The notes under the pieces were generated by a model. That model saw only the letters and a list, made by a program, of their open reading frames with translations. It was not told the DNA's origin and ran no database searches. Shown piece after piece: positions 63,083 to 64,000 of a stretch of 64,000 bases of DNA; position 1 is the stretch's first letter; each line of letters begins with the position of its first letter. The stretch spans positions 1 to 64,000 of the forward strand of contig NZ_BPQX01000022.1 in assembly GCF_022179525.1 (NCBI RefSeq), written 5' to 3'. This DNA comes from Methylobacterium persicinum. GTDB taxonomy: Bacteria > Pseudomonadota > Alphaproteobacteria > Rhizobiales > Beijerinckiaceae. Both the position numbers and the translations under genes were made by a program.

Positions 63083-63597
63083 GCCGCCCCGCTTTCCCGT
63101 TCTGGCCGATGGAATGGTGGATGGCGTGGTGGGATGCGCTGACACCCCCTCCGAGTGTGGCCCCGCTCACGGATGCCTCGCAGGCGTCGGCCCTCGCCCG
63201 GATCCACGCCACCGCGTTCGCACGGCCATGGGAGGCCCACGAATTCGAGCGCATCCTGTGTGAGCGCTCGGCTTACGCCCACGGGCTGTGGCGTTCGGGG
63301 ACCCTGCAGGGCTTTGTCCTGTCCCGCCGGGCGGCGGACGAGGCCGAGATCCTCACCGTCGTCATCGCCCCTTCCCTGCGCGGGGGTGGCCATGCCCGCG
63401 GCCTGCTCCGGGAGCACCTGAACGGCCTCGCCTTCAACGGGACGAGGCGCGTCCATCTGGAGGTGGATGAGGGCAACGTTCCCGCGCTTAAGCTTTACCA
63501 GCGGCTGGGCTTCAAGAAGGTCGGGACCCGCACCGGCTATTACACCAAGGCCGACGGCACCCGGGCGACCGCGTTGACCATGGCGGCCGAGCTGTAA
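63079..63597 (+). CDS. rimI: RimI-like ribosomal-protein-alanine N-acetyltransferase
   Basis: A 172-residue GNAT enzyme; RimI acetylates the N-terminal alanine of ribosomal protein S18. LARIHATAFARPWEAHEFER is the N-terminal motif, AEILTVVIAPSLRGGGHARG and LLREHLNGLAF form the acetyl-CoA loop, and VHLEVDEGNVPALKLYQRLG, then FKKVGTRTGYY, the C-terminal part. A tryptophan-rich N-terminal extension (FPFWPMEWWMAWWDAL) is unusual and may associate with membrane. It is coupled to tsaB, as in many bacteria. Confidence 0.93.
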   Translation: MSRPAFPFWPMEWWMAWWDALTPPPSVAPLTDASQASALARIHATAFARPWEAHEFERILCERSAYAHGLWRSGTLQGFVLSRRAADEAEILTVVIAPSLRGGGHARGLLREHLNGLAFNGTRRVHLEVDEGNVPALKLYQRLGFKKVGTRTGYYTKADGTRATALTMAAEL

Positions 63598-63601
63598 CCG
63601 C

Positions 63602-64000
63602 GTGAGCCGGATCGGTCTCGTCCTGCGCGTCTTGGCGCTGGCCCTCGCCCTCGCGTTTCTCGGACCGCCGCATCTTTTCGCGATCCGGGTGCTGGGGCGC
63701 CGGTCCGGCCTCGCGCCGCTCCTGTTCCATCGCAGCTTCCTGCGGCTGTTCTCGGTGCGGGTGACCCAGAGCGGCTCGCCCCCCGCGCCGGGCGAGGCCG
63801 CCCTTGTCCTGGCGAACCACGTGTCCTGGCTGGACATCGCCGCGATCGGCTCGCTGCGTCCGCTCTCCTTCGTGGCGAAGGCGGAGATCGCCGGCTGGCC
63901 GGTGATCGGCTTTCTCGCGTACCTGCAACGCACCCTCTTCATCGACCGGGCCCGGCGGAGTGCCACCGCCAGCGTCAGCGCCGCCATGGGTCACCGGCTG
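63602..64000 (+). CDS. plsC: 1-acyl-sn-glycerol-3-phosphate acyltransferase, partial
   Basis: The first 133 residues of a lysophosphatidic acid acyltransferase; the rest lies beyond the right edge. A GTG at 63602, four bases after the rimI stop codon, starts an N-terminal membrane helix (LVLRVLALALALAFLGPPHL). The catalytic H-x4-D motif is NHVSWLDIAAIG, and AKAEIAGWPVIGFLAYLQRT and LFIDRARR are further family motifs. The cut is due to the window. Confidence 0.92.
   Translation, partial: MSRIGLVLRVLALALALAFLGPPHLFAIRVLGRRSGLAPLLFHRSFLRLFSVRVTQSGSPPAPGEAALVLANHVSWLDIAAIGSLRPLSFVAKAEIAGWPVIGFLAYLQRTLFIDRARRSATASVSAAMGHRL

Overview
The window is about 68% G+C, densely packed, and reads as chromosome of a methylotrophic alphaproteobacterium of the Methylobacterium/Methylorubrum group (Hyphomicrobiales). 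The main reasons are a lanthanide-type methanol dehydrogenase cluster xoxF-xoxG-xoxJ, alphaproteobacterial gene orders (divergent hrcA / rph-rdgB-hemW, divergent hdaA / purM-purN, nfu-tsaB-rimI-plsC), a phasin, and many short palindromic intergenic repeats. No tRNA, rRNA, CRISPR array, prophage or intact insertion sequence was seen.

Layout. 1-0.7 kb: an MFS (MHS-type) gene cut by the left edge; the first 49 bases form a perfect fold-back that is probably an assembly or template-switch artefact. 0.9-6.8 kb: DUF1236 exported protein, hrcA, rph-rdgB-hemW, L,D-transpeptidase. 7-12 kb: NarK-type nitrate/nitrite transporter with a sigma-54-like site, then an MFS / family III CoA-transferase / crotonase-fold operon of unknown substrate. 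12-16.5 kb: xoxJ, xoxG, xoxF (all minus) with a long upstream region holding dyads and a candidate promoter. 16.6-23 kb: rnd, aspS, and a translationally coupled GT2 glycosyltransferase / acyltransferase-3 / small protein unit. 23-34 kb: maeB, hexapeptide acetyltransferase-DUF3297, ppk-ppx, hdaA, purMN, ndk. 34-41.5 kb: DUF2147, GST, an AaeB/AaeX/AaeA-like efflux operon, phasin plus alpha/beta hydrolase. 41.7-50 kb: acyl-CoA synthetase, xseA, two GNATs, and a two-gene unit in which an alpha/beta hydrolase is fused to a gluconate-dehydrogenase-subunit-3-like domain next to a GMC dehydrogenase. 50-56 kb: a five-gene peptide/nickel-type ABC transporter. 56-64 kb: Pit phosphate transporter, DUF6481 protein with a structured leader, small exported proteins, HAD hydrolase, DUF2934 protein, and nfu-tsaB-rimI-plsC (cut by the right edge).

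How the genes work together. XoxF oxidises methanol in the periplasm with PQQ and a lanthanide, XoxG takes the electrons and XoxJ assists. Ppk/Ppx make and degrade polyphosphate and Pit imports phosphate. Phasin, the coupled hydrolase and the acyl-CoA synthetase point to storage polymer or acyl-CoA metabolism. Housekeeping genes cover heat-shock control, RNA processing, nucleotide-pool cleaning, purine synthesis, replication control and t6A/protein acetylation.

The observations most worth a second look are the edge fold-back, mutually exclusive hairpins before the DUF6481 gene, the hydrolase/Gluc-DH3-like fusion, a crotonase-fold protein lacking both usual catalytic glutamates, the xoxF promoter dyad, the sigma-54-like site before narK, and three families of intergenic palindromes.
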